Assembly (NCBI RefSeq): GCF_040256745.1
Contig: NZ_CP138335.1
Span: forward strand, 1,364,001 to 1,428,000
Direction: 5' to 3'
DNA: 64,000 nt
DNA from: Scrofimicrobium sp. R131
GTDB lineage: Bacteria > Actinomycetota > Actinomycetes > Actinomycetales > Actinomycetaceae
The position numbers were made by a program, and so were the translations under genes. A model generated the notes under the pieces. It did no database searches and was not told where the DNA came from. It saw only the letters and a list, made by a program, of their open reading frames with translations. This document shows, in pieces, positions 1 through 8,221 of this stretch; position 1 is the stretch's first letter, and each line of letters begins with the position of its first letter.

Positions 1-667
1 GCTCGGTGGCGCCGACCTTCAGGGCCGTGGTCGGCTCGGCCATGTTCGAATCGCCCACAATGACGTGCATCCGGCGATACTCGGTGGCATCGGCCAGCGG
101 CTCGTCCCGCGTATTAATAATCGGTCGAGCGCGGGTAGTGGCAGCCGAGACAGAGTCAAACATCTGGTCGGCCCGGGCCGAAAACACGTATTGAAGCTGG
201 CCCTCGGGGTTCCGCTTCAGGTCACCGGCACCGGCCACCACCTGGCGAGTGACGAAGTAGGCGACCAGGGCGTCGGCCACCTCGCGAAAGTCGCGTCGCC
301 GACGCAACAGGTAGTTCTCGTGGCAACCGAACGAGTTGTGGTCGAAGTCGAAGTTGTTCCGGAACAGGTGGATTCGTCCCGCCTCCAGGCGTCCGTTGGC
401 CTCGGTGGCCAGGTCGGACAGCAGCTGGGATCCGGCCCGGTCCTGGGCCAGCAGGTCCCACAGGTTATCGCATTCGGCGGTGGCGTACTCCGGGTGCGCC
501 CCGACGTCCAGGTAGAGTCGACCCCCGTTGGGCAGGAACATATTGGTGGTCCGGCCGCGCTGAATCAGCGGGGCAAAGAGCTCGCGCGCCGCCGCCTCCG
601 CGTCGAGGTCACCCCCGGCGCAGGTAATCCCGTACTCGGTTTCGACCCCGTAAATGCGCCGGTCCAC
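1..667 (-). CDS. pafA: Pup--protein ligase PafA (N-terminal part, cut by window edge)
   Basis: PafA joins the C-terminal glutamate of Pup to substrate lysines using ATP. The visible 222 residues start MDRRIYGVETEYGITC and contain GGRLYLDVGAHPEYATAECD, the glutamine-synthetase-like nucleotide and Mg-binding segments shared by PafA and Dop. The start is a GTG at 667-665, one base after the pup stop, so translation is probably coupled to pup. The C-terminal half lies beyond base 1. In proteasome-bearing actinobacteria prcB and prcA usually lie between pup and pafA; here there is no room for them. Last gene visible of trmI-arc-dop-pup-pafA. Confidence 0.95.
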   Translation of the reverse strand, partial: MDRRIYGVETEYGITCAGGDLDAEAAARELFAPLIQRGRTTNMFLPNGGRLYLDVGAHPEYATAECDNLWDLLAQDRAGSQLLSDLATEANGRLEAGRIHLFRNNFDFDHNSFGCHENYLLRRRRDFREVADALVAYFVTRQVVAGAGDLKRNPEGQLQYVFSARADQMFDSVSAATTRARPIINTRDEPLADATEYRRMHVIVGDSNMAEPTTALKVGATE

Positions 668-668
668 C

Positions 669-845
669 CTACTGGCCACCCTTTTGGACGAACCCCTGCA
701 CGAACGCCTCCGCGTTCTGCTCCAACACGGTGTCGATCTCGTCCAGAATGGAATCCAGCGCGTTCACCTGAATCTGGCCGCCGGGCAGGTCCATCGGTTC
801 TTCGTCGTCGGGACCGGAACCACCGTAAATCTGGGTGCTACTCAT
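669..845 (-). CDS. pup: Prokaryotic ubiquitin-like protein Pup
   Basis: A 58-residue protein, MSSTQIYGGSGPDDEEP at the N-terminus and FVQKGGQ at the C-terminus. The acidic, disordered N-terminus, the central helix (NALDSILDEIDTVLEQNAEA) and the Gly-Gly-Gln end are diagnostic of Pup. The terminal Gln must be deamidated to Glu by Dop before PafA can use it. A strong ribosome site (AGGAGG, about 853-848) overlaps the dop stop region, with dop ending 9 bases upstream. Pup is the tag that marks proteins for unfolding by ARC, or for degradation where a proteasome exists. Confidence 0.97.
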   Translation of the reverse strand: MSSTQIYGGSGPDDEEPMDLPGGQIQVNALDSILDEIDTVLEQNAEAFVQGFVQKGGQ

Positions 846-854
846 TGTTTCCTC

Positions 855-2339
855 CTACTTGGTTGGATCTGCCAGCGGGACGCGGCGATAGCTTTCGGCC
901 TGGCCTTCGTCAAAGACCAGGGAGGTCCAGGATGCCTGCTTCAGGTCCGGGCGGGTGCTGACGGCCTGGCCGCGGGCCTGCGCTCGCGTTCCGCTCGGCG
1001 GGTTGTCGGCCGCCCAGGCGATCTCCTCATCCGAGAACAGCCGCTCAACCAGGCCGCGCGCGGCCAGGGCCTGGACCAGGGACTTCTCGGGACGCAGGTC
1101 CGACCACTGCAGGTCCATCGCGACCAGTCGGGCATCGTCCCAGCCCACTCCGAGGCGTTGGCGTTGGCGCTCCAGCAGCTGGTACTTGCCGATCCACTCC
1201 ACCTGGCCGGCCAGGGACATCGGGTCGGTCGCCAACTTGGTCAGCGTCTGGTCCCACCGGTCCAGCACCTCCTGCTGGTCCACCGTCGGCTGGGTGCCGG
1301 TCTCCGCAAAAGCGTCCAGGACCTTTTCCAGGTAGCGGCGCTGAATCTCAATCGCGGTCATTTCCGAGCCTTCAGCCATCGGCAGCTTGGTTTGCAGCGT
1401 CAGGTCCCGCGAGACGGTCTTGACCGCCCCGATCGGACCCAGCAGATCCAGGCCCTCCCAGGTCAGGTCGGTCCCCTGCTCGATGGCCCAGAGCACCAGC
1501 GCGGTGGTGCCGGTGCGCAGCAGAATCGAGACGTCGAACAGGTTGGCGTCACCGTTGATCACGTGGATCCGGCGCCACTGGTGGCCGTCGGCGTGCGGCT
1601 CGTCGCGAGTGTTAAAGATCGGCCGGTTGAACGTGGTCTCCAGGCCAATGTCGTTCTCCACGTAGTCGGCCCGCTGGGAGATCTGGAAGCCGGGTTGATC
1701 GGAGCGGGGCCCGAGGCCCACCCGTCCGGACCCGCAGAAGATCGGCCGGGTGACCATAAACGGAATGATGAACCGGATCAGGTCGTCCAGGTCCACCGAG
1801 CGCGGAACCTGGTAGTTCTCGTGAGAGCCGTAGGTGGCTCCCTTCCCGTCTACGTTGTTCTTGACCAGCACCAGGTCGGCTTCGCTCATGATCCGCTGGG
1901 CCACTACCTCGCCGGCCCGATCCCACCGGACCGCGTCGCGGGCACTGGCCACCTCGGGAGCCGAATACTCCGGGTGGGCGTGGTCGACGTAGAGGCGAGC
2001 CCCGTTCGACAGCACGATCGAGGTGGGCCGGAACTGTCGCAGTTCTTCCGGCGTGGGGGCGGCCACCGTCTCGGAGCCGCCGGGAGGGGCAAGGTGGTAG
2101 GGGTCATCGGTCAGCTGGGACGGGTCGGCACTGGCCCGCTCAAGCCGGCGACCGCGGATGTCGTTGAGGGGATCTTCCCCTCGGTAATCCCATTCGACCG
2201 GGCCGTGGTGGGACAGCCCTCCCCGGGCGTAGGGAGCGTAGGCCTGCACCGCCTCGGTGGAAAGCGCCACCGCGTTGGCCGCCGGGTCTCCGGGCCGGTA
2301 GACGCCGTACTCAGTTTCGGTTCCGATAACCCGCTTCAC
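855..2339 (-). CDS. dop: Pup deamidase/depupylase Dop
   Basis: Dop, a PafA paralogue, deamidates Pup-Gln to Pup-Glu and removes Pup from substrates. The protein (494 aa from the GTG at 2339) starts MKRVIGTETEYGVYRPGDP and carries the metal/ATP motif NGARLYVDHAHPEYSAPEV. This start is chosen over an upstream in-frame ATG because AGGAGA sits just before it and the family begins here. The GTG overlaps the arc stop in a GTGA tetranucleotide, a sign of translational coupling. The Pup gene in this window ends in GGQ, so the deamidase activity is needed. Confidence 0.95.
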   Translation of the reverse strand: MKRVIGTETEYGVYRPGDPAANAVALSTEAVQAYAPYARGGLSHHGPVEWDYRGEDPLNDIRGRRLERASADPSQLTDDPYHLAPPGGSETVAAPTPEELRQFRPTSIVLSNGARLYVDHAHPEYSAPEVASARDAVRWDRAGEVVAQRIMSEADLVLVKNNVDGKGATYGSHENYQVPRSVDLDDLIRFIIPFMVTRPIFCGSGRVGLGPRSDQPGFQISQRADYVENDIGLETTFNRPIFNTRDEPHADGHQWRRIHVINGDANLFDVSILLRTGTTALVLWAIEQGTDLTWEGLDLLGPIGAVKTVSRDLTLQTKLPMAEGSEMTAIEIQRRYLEKVLDAFAETGTQPTVDQQEVLDRWDQTLTKLATDPMSLAGQVEWIGKYQLLERQRQRLGVGWDDARLVAMDLQWSDLRPEKSLVQALAARGLVERLFSDEEIAWAADNPPSGTRAQARGQAVSTRPDLKQASWTSLVFDEGQAESYRRVPLADPTK

Positions 2340-3889
2340 TGGTTTCTCCTCGTGTCGATTCGAACGACTTCTTCCGCTCGCAGTCCCACGGTTCGCGCCC
2401 ACTCATCCGGGGTGGTGGTAGCGGCCAGGTCGGCAGATTCTTGCACTTCCTCATCGACGCCGGCCAGGACGTGTGCGGTGGTCAGCCCCTGTGCTCCGCC
2501 TTCCAGGCTGTCCTTGATTGCCCGCTTCTTGGCCCGCTCCACGGTTCCGGCAATCATCGCCCCGGAGACCAGGTCGGACAGGTATACCTGGCGCACCTTG
2601 CCGTCGGCCAGGTGCATGTCGAACAGCAGGGTGGTCTCGTCCTGGGTGTAAAGGCGGTCCAGGGCGGCTTCGATCATGGCTTTGGCGGCGGCCTCGGGGC
2701 TGCCGGCTCGGGAAACCAGTTCCGGGTCCAACGGCAGGTCCGGCGTCAGGTACTTGGAGAAGATGTCGCGGGCCTGGCGCCGGGTCGGCCGGTCAATCCG
2801 GACCCGAACGTCCAGCCGACCGGGCCGCAGCACGGCCGGGTCAATCATGTCGGGACGGTTCGAAGCCCCGATGACCACGACGTTGTCCAACGACTCCACG
2901 CCGTCCATTTCGGCCAGCAACTGCGGCACGATCATGGTTTCCACATCCGATGAGACCCCGCTCCCGCGGGTGCGGAACAGCGCCTCAATCTCGTCGAAGA
3001 AGATCACCACCGGCACGTCCTGGCTGGCCAGTGCCCGCGCGCGGCCAAAGATCGCCCGGATCAGCCGTTCGGTCTCGCCGACATACTTGTTCAGCAGTTC
3101 CGGTCCCTTGATCGAAATGAAGTAGGTTTCCTGCTCCGCCTCCGGGCCGCCCAGGGAGGCGGCCACGGCCTTCGCGATCAGCGTCTTGCCGGTCCCCGGG
3201 GGCCCGTACAGCAGGATCCCGCGCGGGGGCCGAAGCCCAAAGGCCCGGTACTTCTCCGGGTACTGGAAGGGCAGCTCAATCGCGTCGCGCACCATTTCGA
3301 TCTGCGCGTCCAGGCCCCCGATATCCGCGTAGGACACGTCGGGTTTTTCGGGCGTGAAAAGTTGCTCGATGTGTGAGCGGACCAGTCGTTCGTAAGCAAA
3401 ACCTGAGCGCAGGTCGACCGCCAGCGTGTCTCCCGGCTTGACCCCGCCGTGGCGCAGCGTTCCTGCCAGGCGCAGCACGTGCTCCTGCCCGGTGTCGATC
3501 GACACCAGCACCCGGTCGGTGCCGTGGAGTTCCAGCACGGAGCCGAGCGAGCCGGTGCGGGGGAACTCGCCCGGGGCCACCGCCACCATCTGGTCGGAGA
3601 TCCGGACCAGTTGGCCGGGGCTCAGATCGTCAAGTCGCAGGCTGGGGGCCGAAGTCACGCGCATCAGCCGGCCCGCGTGGTACACCTCCAACTCTTCTTT
3701 CTCGGGGAAAGCTTCAATAAAGGTGGCCCAGGTGGCGGGGGCGCGGTGGATCCGCTCCAGTTGCTCCTGCAGTCCTTCAATTTGGTCGCGAGCCACCACC
3801 AGCGCCTTCGACAGGCGGTGGTTCTTCTCTTCCAACCCGGCTACCGACAGGCGCAATTGACTGACGGTATCTGGAGTCATCTCACTCAT
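2336..3889 (-). CDS. arc: AAA ATPase ARC/Mpa (Pup-dependent unfoldase), lacks proteasome-docking tail
   Basis: Hexameric AAA+ ATPase that recognises Pup through an N-terminal coiled coil and unfolds pupylated proteins. Seen in 517 aa: coiled coil around residues 10-50 (LRLSVAGLEEKNHRL...), OB-type interdomain region, Walker A GPPGTGKT at residues 229-236 and Walker B IFFDEIEALF. Mycobacterial Mpa ends in a GQYL motif that docks into the 20S proteasome; this protein ends ...RIDTRRNQ with no such tail. That agrees with the missing prcBA next to pup and suggests an unfoldase working without a proteasome, as in corynebacteria. Start at 3889 (MSEMTPDTV), two bases after the trmI stop. Confidence 0.95.
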   Translation of the reverse strand: MSEMTPDTVSQLRLSVAGLEEKNHRLSKALVVARDQIEGLQEQLERIHRAPATWATFIEAFPEKEELEVYHAGRLMRVTSAPSLRLDDLSPGQLVRISDQMVAVAPGEFPRTGSLGSVLELHGTDRVLVSIDTGQEHVLRLAGTLRHGGVKPGDTLAVDLRSGFAYERLVRSHIEQLFTPEKPDVSYADIGGLDAQIEMVRDAIELPFQYPEKYRAFGLRPPRGILLYGPPGTGKTLIAKAVAASLGGPEAEQETYFISIKGPELLNKYVGETERLIRAIFGRARALASQDVPVVIFFDEIEALFRTRGSGVSSDVETMIVPQLLAEMDGVESLDNVVVIGASNRPDMIDPAVLRPGRLDVRVRIDRPTRRQARDIFSKYLTPDLPLDPELVSRAGSPEAAAKAMIEAALDRLYTQDETTLLFDMHLADGKVRQVYLSDLVSGAMIAGTVERAKKRAIKDSLEGGAQGLTTAHVLAGVDEEVQESADLAATTTPDEWARTVGLRAEEVVRIDTRRNQ

Positions 3890-3891
3890 AC

Positions 3892-4890
3892 TTACCTTCC
3901 TAGCCACTGGTTTAGGCGGCCCTCCAGGTCGCGCTGAATCCGGCGGGTCTTTTTGGGGCTTTGCGAGCGCATCCCCAAGTCTTCGAGGCGCCAGTTGGTG
4001 ACCCGGGCCCACTTGCCCGGCTGGTCCACCGCGGCCTTGGCCGGGCGCCGAGCCAACTGGTGCACGTGCTGGTCCTGGCCGAGCAGGCGCGCAGTCAGCA
4101 GGAAGCCGGTGTGGGCCACCATGCGGTGCTCGGGTCGAACCGCCAGGCCCTCCACGTGCCAGGGCCGAACGGTGCTCTCCCAGGATTGCGGTTCGGTAAA
4201 GGCCTCGGTGGCGCGCAGGTCGTCCGCCACCCGGGACAGCTGCGTCACGGTGGCCACGTAGCAGATCAGCACCCCTCCGGGCCGGAGGGCCCGGCGCACC
4301 TGCTCCAGATAGGACCACGGGTCGAGCAGATCCAGCACCACCCGGTCGAGGCTGGCCGGTTCCAGACCGCCGGCCACCTCACCCACGTCCCCCACCTGCA
4401 GTTCCCAGGCCGGGTGACGCTGACCGAACCACAGGTCGACGTTGGCGGCGGCAATCTGGGCAAAATCTGGGCGCTGCTCCACGGACAGCAGGTGTCCCCC
4501 CTCGCCCACCGCCTGCAGCAGAGAGAGCGAAAGCGCTCCCGAGCCGACCCCGGCTTCCAGCACCCGGGCACCCGGGAAAATATCGCCCATCTGTACGATC
4601 TGGGCCGCATCCTTGGGGTAGACAATGGCGGCCCCCCGCGGCATGGACAGCACGTAGTCGGACAGGAGCGGTCGGATCACCTGAAACGTCCGCCCCTCCT
4701 CGGTGGTCACCACCTGCGCATCGGGACCGCCCAGGACATCGTCGTGGTTGAGGGCCCCGCGGGCAGACTGGAAACGCCCGCCGGGCACCAAAATGATGGT
4801 GTGCATCTTACCTTTGGGGTCGGTGATCTGTACCCGGTCCCCCGGCTGCAACAGCCCCCGACGTCGCGCCTGTCCCATGTCTTTGCTCAT
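3892..4890 (-). CDS. trmI: tRNA (adenine(58)-N(1))-methyltransferase TrmI
   Basis: SAM-dependent methyltransferase making m1A58 in the T-loop of tRNAs. It is 332 aa, with an N-terminal beta domain (GDRVQITDPKGKMHTIIL) and a Rossmann SAM site VLEAGVGSGALSLSLL. It is the usual actinobacterial neighbour of arc and leads this operon. A -10-like TAGACT lies at 4903-4898 with 7 bases to the ATG, so the transcript may be leaderless. The divergent recB-like gene shows the same arrangement. Confidence 0.94.
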   Translation of the reverse strand: MSKDMGQARRRGLLQPGDRVQITDPKGKMHTIILVPGGRFQSARGALNHDDVLGGPDAQVVTTEEGRTFQVIRPLLSDYVLSMPRGAAIVYPKDAAQIVQMGDIFPGARVLEAGVGSGALSLSLLQAVGEGGHLLSVEQRPDFAQIAAANVDLWFGQRHPAWELQVGDVGEVAGGLEPASLDRVVLDLLDPWSYLEQVRRALRPGGVLICYVATVTQLSRVADDLRATEAFTEPQSWESTVRPWHVEGLAVRPEHRMVAHTGFLLTARLLGQDQHVHQLARRPAKAAVDQPGKWARVTNWRLEDLGMRSQSPKKTRRIQRDLEGRLNQWLGR

Positions 4891-4897
4891 CCGTTCC

Positions 4898-4960
4898 AGT
4901 CTATCCCCCGCGGGCCTTGGGTCCCGGGCCGATCCGCGTGACGTTCGCGGCAGCTAGACT
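4898..4960. promoter_or_regulatory. Divergent leaderless-type promoters of trmI and recB-like gene
   Basis: Two TAGACT hexamers face away from each other: 4898-4903 (minus strand) is 7 bases before the trmI ATG and 4955-4960 (plus strand) is 8 bases before the ATG of the RecB-like gene. This spacing would put transcription starts on or next to the start codons. No clear -35 boxes or ribosome sites are seen. Confidence 0.55.
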
Positions 4961-4968
4961 GGTGGATT

Positions 4969-5781
4969 ATGAGAGCACCCGCCCTGTCGGCCAGTTCCAG
5001 CCGTGAGTATCTGCAGTGTCCGCTGAAGTTCCGCTACTCGGTGGTGGACCGCATTCCCCAGCCTCCCACCGCGGCCACCATCCGCGGAATCCTGGTCCAC
5101 TCGGTCCTGGAACACCTCTACGGGCTGGCGGCGGCCGACCGCACCTGGGAGGCGGCCCTCGACCTGCTTCCCACCAGGTGGGAACACCTCGAGCAGAAGG
5201 AGCCCGAATACTCGGAAGTGATCGAGTCGGTACCGGAGCTGCTGGCAGAGGCGCAAAAGCTGCTGCAGACCTACTTCACGCTGGAGAACCCTCACAATCT
5301 GGAACCCGAAGCACGCGAATCCTTCGTCGAGGCTCGGCTTCCCTCCGGGCTGATGCTTCGCGGCATTGTCGACCGGATTGATCGGGCGCCCGACGGCCGG
5401 CGCCGCGTGGTGGACTACAAGACGGGCAAGTCGCCCAGCCCTCGGTTCCTGGACGAATCCCTCTTCCAGATGCGCTTCTACGCGCTACTGCTGCGCGAAG
5501 TGGGCCGCGCCCCGAGTCGGATGCAGCTGCTCTACCTGAAGGACGGCCAAACCCTGACGCTGGATCCGAACCCGGAAGACGTCGACCGGTTTGAGGGTGA
5601 GCTGCTGGACCTTTGGCACCGAATTGCTGGTGACCTGGGTTCGGGCCAGTTCTCCCCGCGCAAAACCCCGCTCTGTGGCTGGTGCCCCTACCAGGCCCAG
5701 TGCCCCCTATTTGGCGGTCAGATCCCTCCGGCCGCTGAAGAGGACTTGGCCCGGGTCAGCCAAATCGGCCCGAGTAACTGA
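4969..5781 (+). CDS. RecB-family PD-(D/E)XK nuclease with Fe-S type cysteines
   Basis: A 270-aa single-domain nuclease of the RecB/Cas4/AddB type. Visible are the early cysteine in SREYLQCPLKFRY (residue 17), the nuclease core GIVDRID...VVDYKTGK (metal-binding Asp, then Asp-x-Lys) and a C-terminal CGWCPYQAQCP cluster; together the four cysteines match the [4Fe-4S] cluster of AddB and Cas4 nucleases. Such stand-alone proteins are common beside trmI-arc in actinobacteria, but their exact substrate is not established. Its 3' end overlaps the convergent HAD gene by 64 bp. Confidence 0.88.
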   Translation: MRAPALSASSSREYLQCPLKFRYSVVDRIPQPPTAATIRGILVHSVLEHLYGLAAADRTWEAALDLLPTRWEHLEQKEPEYSEVIESVPELLAEAQKLLQTYFTLENPHNLEPEARESFVEARLPSGLMLRGIVDRIDRAPDGRRRVVDYKTGKSPSPRFLDESLFQMRFYALLLREVGRAPSRMQLLYLKDGQTLTLDPNPEDVDRFEGELLDLWHRIAGDLGSGQFSPRKTPLCGWCPYQAQCPLFGGQIPPAAEEDLARVSQIGPSN

Positions 5782-6407
5782 GCCAGGAAGTCCTCGGTTA
5801 GGTCCTCCAGCGAACCGAGCACTGTTAGGCGCGGATCGGTCGGAATCGGCGTGTGGTTGGGGACCGCGACCGCGTGAGCGCCCGAAGCTAGCGCGGCTTC
5901 CACCCCAATGGCGGAGTCCTCCACCACCACGCACTGCTCAATCGGCACCCCCAGGGTTCGGGCTGCCAGCAGGTACCCTTCCGGGTCCGGCTTGGCCCGG
6001 GTGACCATTTCTCCGGTGACCAAAGCATCCGGGTGGGCGTCGGGCAGAGCACGCAGGGCCGGCTCGGCCAGGACCCGATAGGAGGACGTCACCACCGCGG
6101 TCGCCAACCCGAGGCGCCGGGCCAGGACAAAGGCCGCGTCAGCCCCGGGCCGGGCCAGCGCCTCGCCAGCCGCCAACGCCTCCGCCATCCGGTCCAGCAC
6201 CAGTTGGGCGATGGTCTCCACCGAGACGCTGGTCCCGGTGGCTTCCCGCAGGATCTGCGAGCCGGTCATCAGCCCGTTCCCGATCAGGCGCTGGTTCAAG
6301 GCCAGGCTCCACTCGCCGCCCAGCGACTCGACAATCTGCTGCTGCACCCGCTGCCACAGGGGCTCGGTCTCAACCAGGGTGCCGTCCAGGTCAAAGAGGA
6401 GCGCCAC
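5718..6407 (-). CDS. HAD-superfamily phosphatase (beta-phosphoglucomutase/phosphatase-like)
   Basis: 229 aa from a GTG at 6407 that overlaps the uppP stop by one base (TAGTG). Motif I is LFDLDGTLVET, motif II VVTSSY, motif III around RAKPDPEGY and motif IV VVEDSAIGVEAALASG, all canonical for subfamily IA HAD hydrolases with a helical cap. The substrate is probably a phosphorylated sugar or nucleotide but cannot be read from sequence. The last 21 codons lie opposite the end of the RecB-like gene. Confidence 0.9.
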   Translation of the reverse strand: MALLFDLDGTLVETEPLWQRVQQQIVESLGGEWSLALNQRLIGNGLMTGSQILREATGTSVSVETIAQLVLDRMAEALAAGEALARPGADAAFVLARRLGLATAVVTSSYRVLAEPALRALPDAHPDALVTGEMVTRAKPDPEGYLLAARTLGVPIEQCVVVEDSAIGVEAALASGAHAVAVPNHTPIPTDPRLTVLGSLEDLTEDFLAQLLGPIWLTRAKSSSAAGGI

Positions 6408-7237
6408 TACAGACCTCCGGCCGGAACCCAACCGACCAGCAGCGAGAGGGCAATCAGGGCGGCAAAAGCCAGCCGGTAAATGACGAAGGGGGTGAACGAG
6501 ACGTGGCTGATCAACTTCAGGAACCAGACGATCACCAGGTAGCCGACCACGAAGGCCACCACGGTGGCGAAAATAGTCGGACCCACGTAGATGACGTCGC
6601 CGCCGGTCGCCACTTTGAACACTTTGTAGAAGCCCGAGATGAAGACCGCGGGCAGCGCCAACAGGAACGAGTAGCGGGCCGCCGCCACCCGGGAGTAGCC
6701 CATCAGACGCCCGGCGGTGATGGTGCCACCCGAGCGGGAAACGCCCGGGATCAGGGCGAGCGCCTGGGCAAACCCAAACAGGATTGCGTCGCGCCAGGAC
6801 AGGTTGGTCAGCTCCTTCTTGGAGGAGCCCACCCGGTCGGCCCACCCCAGCAGCAGGCCAAAAGCAGCCAGCATCAGCACGGTGATCCACAGGTTTCGGA
6901 ACGAGGTGTCGATCCAGTCTTCCAGCAGCAAGCCCAGGAAGCCGATCGGAATGGACCCGACGATGATCATCCAGCCCATCCGCACGTCTGGATCGGAGGT
7001 CGGCACCTGCCGGCGCAGCGAACCCCACCAGCGGGAGATGATCCGCACGATGTCTTTCCAAAAGTAGATCAGGACCGCTGTTTCGGTTCCAATCTGGGTA
7101 ATTGCCGTGAAGGCAGCCCCCGGATCAGAGGATCCGATCAGTTCTCCGACGTAGCGCAGGTGCGCGGACGAAGAGATGGGGAGGAACTCTGTTAGGCCTT
7201 GTACCAGGCCGAAAATAAGGGCGTCGAGCCAATCCAT
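6407..7237 (-). CDS. uppP: Undecaprenyl-diphosphatase UppP (BacA)
   Basis: Integral membrane phosphatase recycling undecaprenyl pyrophosphate to the monophosphate lipid carrier for cell-wall synthesis; overproduction gives bacitracin resistance. 276 aa. Catalytic motifs visible are [18 protein letters not shown] near the N-terminus and the [10 protein letters not shown] segment, with hydrophobic helices throughout. The ATG at 7237 ([14 protein letters not shown]) is preferred to longer in-frame starts: a TAGGCT hexamer sits 7 bases upstream (leaderless type). Coupled to the HAD gene downstream. Confidence 0.95.
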   Translation of the reverse strand: MDWLDALIFGLVQGLTEFLPISSSAHLRYVGELIGSSDPGAAFTAITQIGTETAVLIYFWKDIVRIISRWWGSLRRQVPTSDPDVRMGWMIIVGSIPIGFLGLLLEDWIDTSFRNLWITVLMLAAFGLLLGWADRVGSSKKELTNLSWRDAILFGFAQALALIPGVSRSGGTITAGRLMGYSRVAAARYSFLLALPAVFISGFYKVFKVATGGDVIYVGPTIFATVVAFVVGYLVIVWFLKLISHVSFTPFVIYRLAFAALIALSLLVGWVPAGGL

Positions 7238-7323
7238 GGGCCCCAGCCTATCGCGGGTCGGGTCCCACTCCGAGGGCGGGCACACCGGTTTGGGACAACT
7301 CTCACGCCCGCTAAGCTGTGATC

Positions 7324-8217
7324 ATGGAACAACGTCTGCTGGGCGAACACGGCCTGATCCTGTCGAGCTTGGGGTTGGGAACCCGCACGTGGGGGCTGGA
7401 CACGGACCCGCACGAAGCGGCGGAAATGCTAACCGTTTACCGCGATGCCGGCGGCTCGGTCCTCGAGGTGGAGGACGATCCACGCTTTCCGGAGCCGGCT
7501 CAAACCGTGGGTGAACTCACCCGTCCGGGAGAGCTGCAGCTGATTCTGCGCTCCACCGGGCGCCTGCCGGCTCGCGGGTCGCTGCTGGATTCGCTGGATC
7601 GAACCCTGACGCATCTAGGAGCGGACCACGTGGATTTGTGGATCCCGATGGGCCCGCGCCGGGAGGCCCCCCTCGCGGAGCTGGTGGAGGCCGCCGAGGT
7701 GGCTTGGCGCTCCGGTCGAGCCCGCTACGTGGGCCTCGGGGGGCTGTCCTGGTGGGATGGCGGGGCGGCCACCACCATGGGCCCGTTCTTCTCCGCCTGG
7801 GCTGGACGCCTATCGATCCTGGAACCCGCTCTCAGTCAGGCGCGGGCGGTTCGCGACGCCGGGCTCGGCCTGATCGCGGGGGCTCCGCTGGCCGGAGGAA
7901 TGCTGACCGGCAAGTACCGCCACTCCACCCCGCCCGACGCGCGGGCCACCTCACCCAGGTTCAAAGCCGAGTTGGCTCCCTACGAGGAGGCCGGCCCTCG
8001 GGCAGTGATCGAGGCCACCTGCCGGGCGGCTGAGGGATTGGAGCGTTCCCCCGCCCAGGTGGCGCTCGCGTGGGCGCGCGACGAGGCGGGGGTGACCAGT
8101 GCGATCATCGGCCCGCGCGGGGTGCGCCAGCTGGAACACCTGCTCCAAATTGACGGCTGGCGCCTTCCCCGCGCCCTCCGGGACGTCCTGACCGAAGTGG
8201 CCCTTCGGCCCAACTAG
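7324..8217 (+). CDS. Aldo/keto reductase-fold protein lacking the catalytic tetrad
   Basis: The 297-aa protein is alignable with AKRs along its length: SSLGLGTRTWG, GGMLTGKYR and SPAQVALAWARD...TSAIIGPRGVRQLEHLL (NADPH-site region). The four catalytic positions are however changed: Asp becomes Glu48, Tyr becomes Pro53, the Lys region reads LILRSTGR (Arg/Ser at 76-77) and the His region reads DLWIPMG (Met109). The canonical AKR at 18593 keeps D51, Y56, K82 and H121. It is therefore likely a binding protein or pseudoenzyme. Start ATG 7324: TAAGCT (7312-7317) lies 6 bases upstream; a GTG at 7318 is also possible. Confidence 0.85.
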   Translation: MEQRLLGEHGLILSSLGLGTRTWGLDTDPHEAAEMLTVYRDAGGSVLEVEDDPRFPEPAQTVGELTRPGELQLILRSTGRLPARGSLLDSLDRTLTHLGADHVDLWIPMGPRREAPLAELVEAAEVAWRSGRARYVGLGGLSWWDGGAATTMGPFFSAWAGRLSILEPALSQARAVRDAGLGLIAGAPLAGGMLTGKYRHSTPPDARATSPRFKAELAPYEEAGPRAVIEATCRAAEGLERSPAQVALAWARDEAGVTSAIIGPRGVRQLEHLLQIDGWRLPRALRDVLTEVALRPN

Positions 8218-8221
8218 GTTT

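Noticed and set aside
654-2651. Long plus-strand open frame opposite pup, dop and arc
   Set aside because: The minus-strand proteins match pup, dop and arc residue by residue; the plus frame is a GC-driven shadow with no domain or ribosome site.
4969-5781. RecB-like nuclease as a Cas4 protein
   Set aside because: It has the Cas4-like cysteine and nuclease pattern, but there is no CRISPR context and it sits beside trmI-arc as in many actinobacteria.
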